A stretch of 64,000 nucleotides of DNA from NCBI RefSeq assembly GCF_900112365.1, contig NZ_FOLQ01000001.1, forward strand, positions 1,116,001 to 1,180,000, given 5' to 3'. How positions within the stretch are numbered: position 1 is the stretch's first letter; each line of letters starts with the position of its first letter. The stretch is from Spirosoma endophyticum. Lineage in GTDB: Bacteria > Bacteroidota > Bacteroidia > Cytophagales > Spirosomataceae. Below, in pieces: positions 63,291 to 64,000 of the stretch. Under the pieces are notes generated by a model. It was not told the origin of the DNA and made no database searches. It saw only the letters and a list, made by a program, of their open reading frames with translations. A program made the position numbers and the translations under genes.

Positions 63291-64000
63291 ATGTCGTTTT
63301 GGCGCGTCATTTCCTGCTGTATGCTACTCTGCCTGTTCGGCAGCTCGCTAGCGTATGCCCAGACTGACGAGCTTTCAGCTAGTGTTGGTACCCCCCCAGC
63401 GAGAGTGTATCTGCCCAAAGACTACGATGCGAACAGTCAGAATTTCGCCTTCACGCAGGATCGTCGGGGCGTTTTATACGTTGCCAATTTTGCCGGCGTT
63501 TTGGAGTATGACGGGACAAACTGGCGAACGATTTCTACCCGGAACACCACCAAAGTATCGGCGTTACTAACGGCCCGGGATGGGACGGTTTATGTAGGCG
63601 GCAACGGCGAATTTGGGTTTCTGCGGGCCGATAGTACGGGTAAACTCGAATTTTCCAGTTTAAACCAACGAATCAAAACTCGCTTTACGGAAATCCTCGC
63701 CATTCTGGAAACAAAGGAAGGAATCCACTTCATAAGTCGAAAAACGGTTTTTCTTTGGAATGGTAAGAACATAGTGGAATGGCCCTCCACCTCGGATATT
63801 ATGTCAGCCTTCGGTGCCAATCAGGTGATTTATGTATTTCTACGTCAGCAGGGATTGAGCCGCTTTAAGGATGGCAAATTCAGCTCCGTAGGACGTAGCA
63901 GTGGCCTCCCTACGATCTATGACATGCCTGCCATGCTGCCGCTGGGCAGCGATAAACAACTGCTGGTCACCAGCAACCAGGGGCTGTTTCAATTGACAGG
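63291..64000 (+). CDS. Beta-propeller sensor protein, 5' part (truncated at window edge)
   Basis: The frame opens at ATG 63291, 16 bases after the MFS-HEAT gene, with an AGGAG (63277-63281) in front, and stays open to the end of the window (236 codons). A signal peptide (MSFWRVISCCMLLCLFGSSL, cleavage near AYAQ) is followed by YYY/Reg_prop-type propeller blades (FAFTQDRRGVLYVANFAGVL, TARDGTVYVGGNGEFGFL, and so on). Such N-terminal propellers usually precede a sensor kinase or cyclase domain, which would lie beyond the window. Confidence 0.85.
   Translation, partial: MSFWRVISCCMLLCLFGSSLAYAQTDELSASVGTPPARVYLPKDYDANSQNFAFTQDRRGVLYVANFAGVLEYDGTNWRTISTRNTTKVSALLTARDGTVYVGGNGEFGFLRADSTGKLEFSSLNQRIKTRFTEILAILETKEGIHFISRKTVFLWNGKNIVEWPSTSDIMSAFGANQVIYVFLRQQGLSRFKDGKFSSVGRSSGLPTIYDMPAMLPLGSDKQLLVTSNQGLFQLT

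Overview
The window reads as chromosome of a Cytophagales bacterium (Bacteroidota), close in style to Spirosoma. This is inferred from CarboxypepD-type TonB receptors, DUF1501/DUF1800, DUF4494 and HYC_CC_PP proteins, weak Shine-Dalgarno signals, TAnnTTTG promoter boxes and a Bacteroidota palindromic repeat. No rRNA, tRNA, CRISPR array, intact insertion sequence or phage gene was recognised. Both edge genes are cut: a PEP-utilising enzyme on the left and a beta-propeller sensor protein on the right.

Layout. 1-14.3 kb holds mixed housekeeping and accessory genes: a YjbR/AraC/VOC operon, a PHP-GDPD fusion, two serine hydrolases, a siderophore-interacting flavoprotein, a HipA-like kinase with DUF3037, an acyl-CoA dehydrogenase and two alpha/beta hydrolases. 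14.3-21.3 kb is a minus-strand metal (probably copper) island: HYC_CC_PP protein, TonB receptor, a CxxC-AraC fusion regulator, a Cys-rich four-helix copper-binding protein, a sialidase-fold protein, a Met/His-rich outer-membrane protein and an HMA protein. 21.4-27.2 kb holds DUF4494, two fatty-acid-type enzymes (SDR and crotonase) and a DUF1800-DUF1501 pair, with hairpin-type repeats in several of the gaps. 27.6-29.8 kb holds a PLP trans-sulfuration enzyme and an FMN reductase.

From 30.3 kb on, the plus strand carries what looks like one large regulated locus. A TPR/HisKA_2 sensor kinase and a LytTR response regulator come first. Three transcription units follow (starting 33330, 36805 and 38496). 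Each is preceded by two 9-bp LytTR-like half-sites exactly 21 bp apart, with the proximal one 41-42 bp upstream of a TAnnTTTG box, which suggests that the adjacent LytTR regulator controls all three. Unit 1 is an outer-membrane barrel, a small phosphate-binding-like periplasmic protein and a membrane kinase whose phospho-accepting His is Asp. Unit 2 is an NTF2-like protein and an HpcH/HpaI aldolase. Unit 3 (38.5 to at least 53.6 kb) has a ThDP enzyme, three DJ-1/PfpI proteins, three more NTF2-like proteins, a fused molybdenum-hydroxylase-like protein and its FAD-type partner, an MBL hydrolase, a VOC protein, an AGE-type (alpha/alpha)6-barrel protein, two STAS proteins and a GlgX-type debranching enzyme.

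The molybdenum-hydroxylase homologue has lost all four Cys of its second [2Fe-2S] cluster, the GGGFG molybdopterin loop and the catalytic Glu (now Asp), and its FAD partner lacks the usual first Gly-Gly loop. This set of small-molecule enzymes under LytTR and STAS/HATPase control is the best candidate here for an undescribed system; its substrate cannot be read from sequence. 53.8-64 kb continues with an RsbW-like ATPase, an nSTAND-WD40 membrane protein, a TonB receptor with an N-terminal TPR-like part, a GNAT, an MFS-HEAT fusion and the truncated propeller protein.
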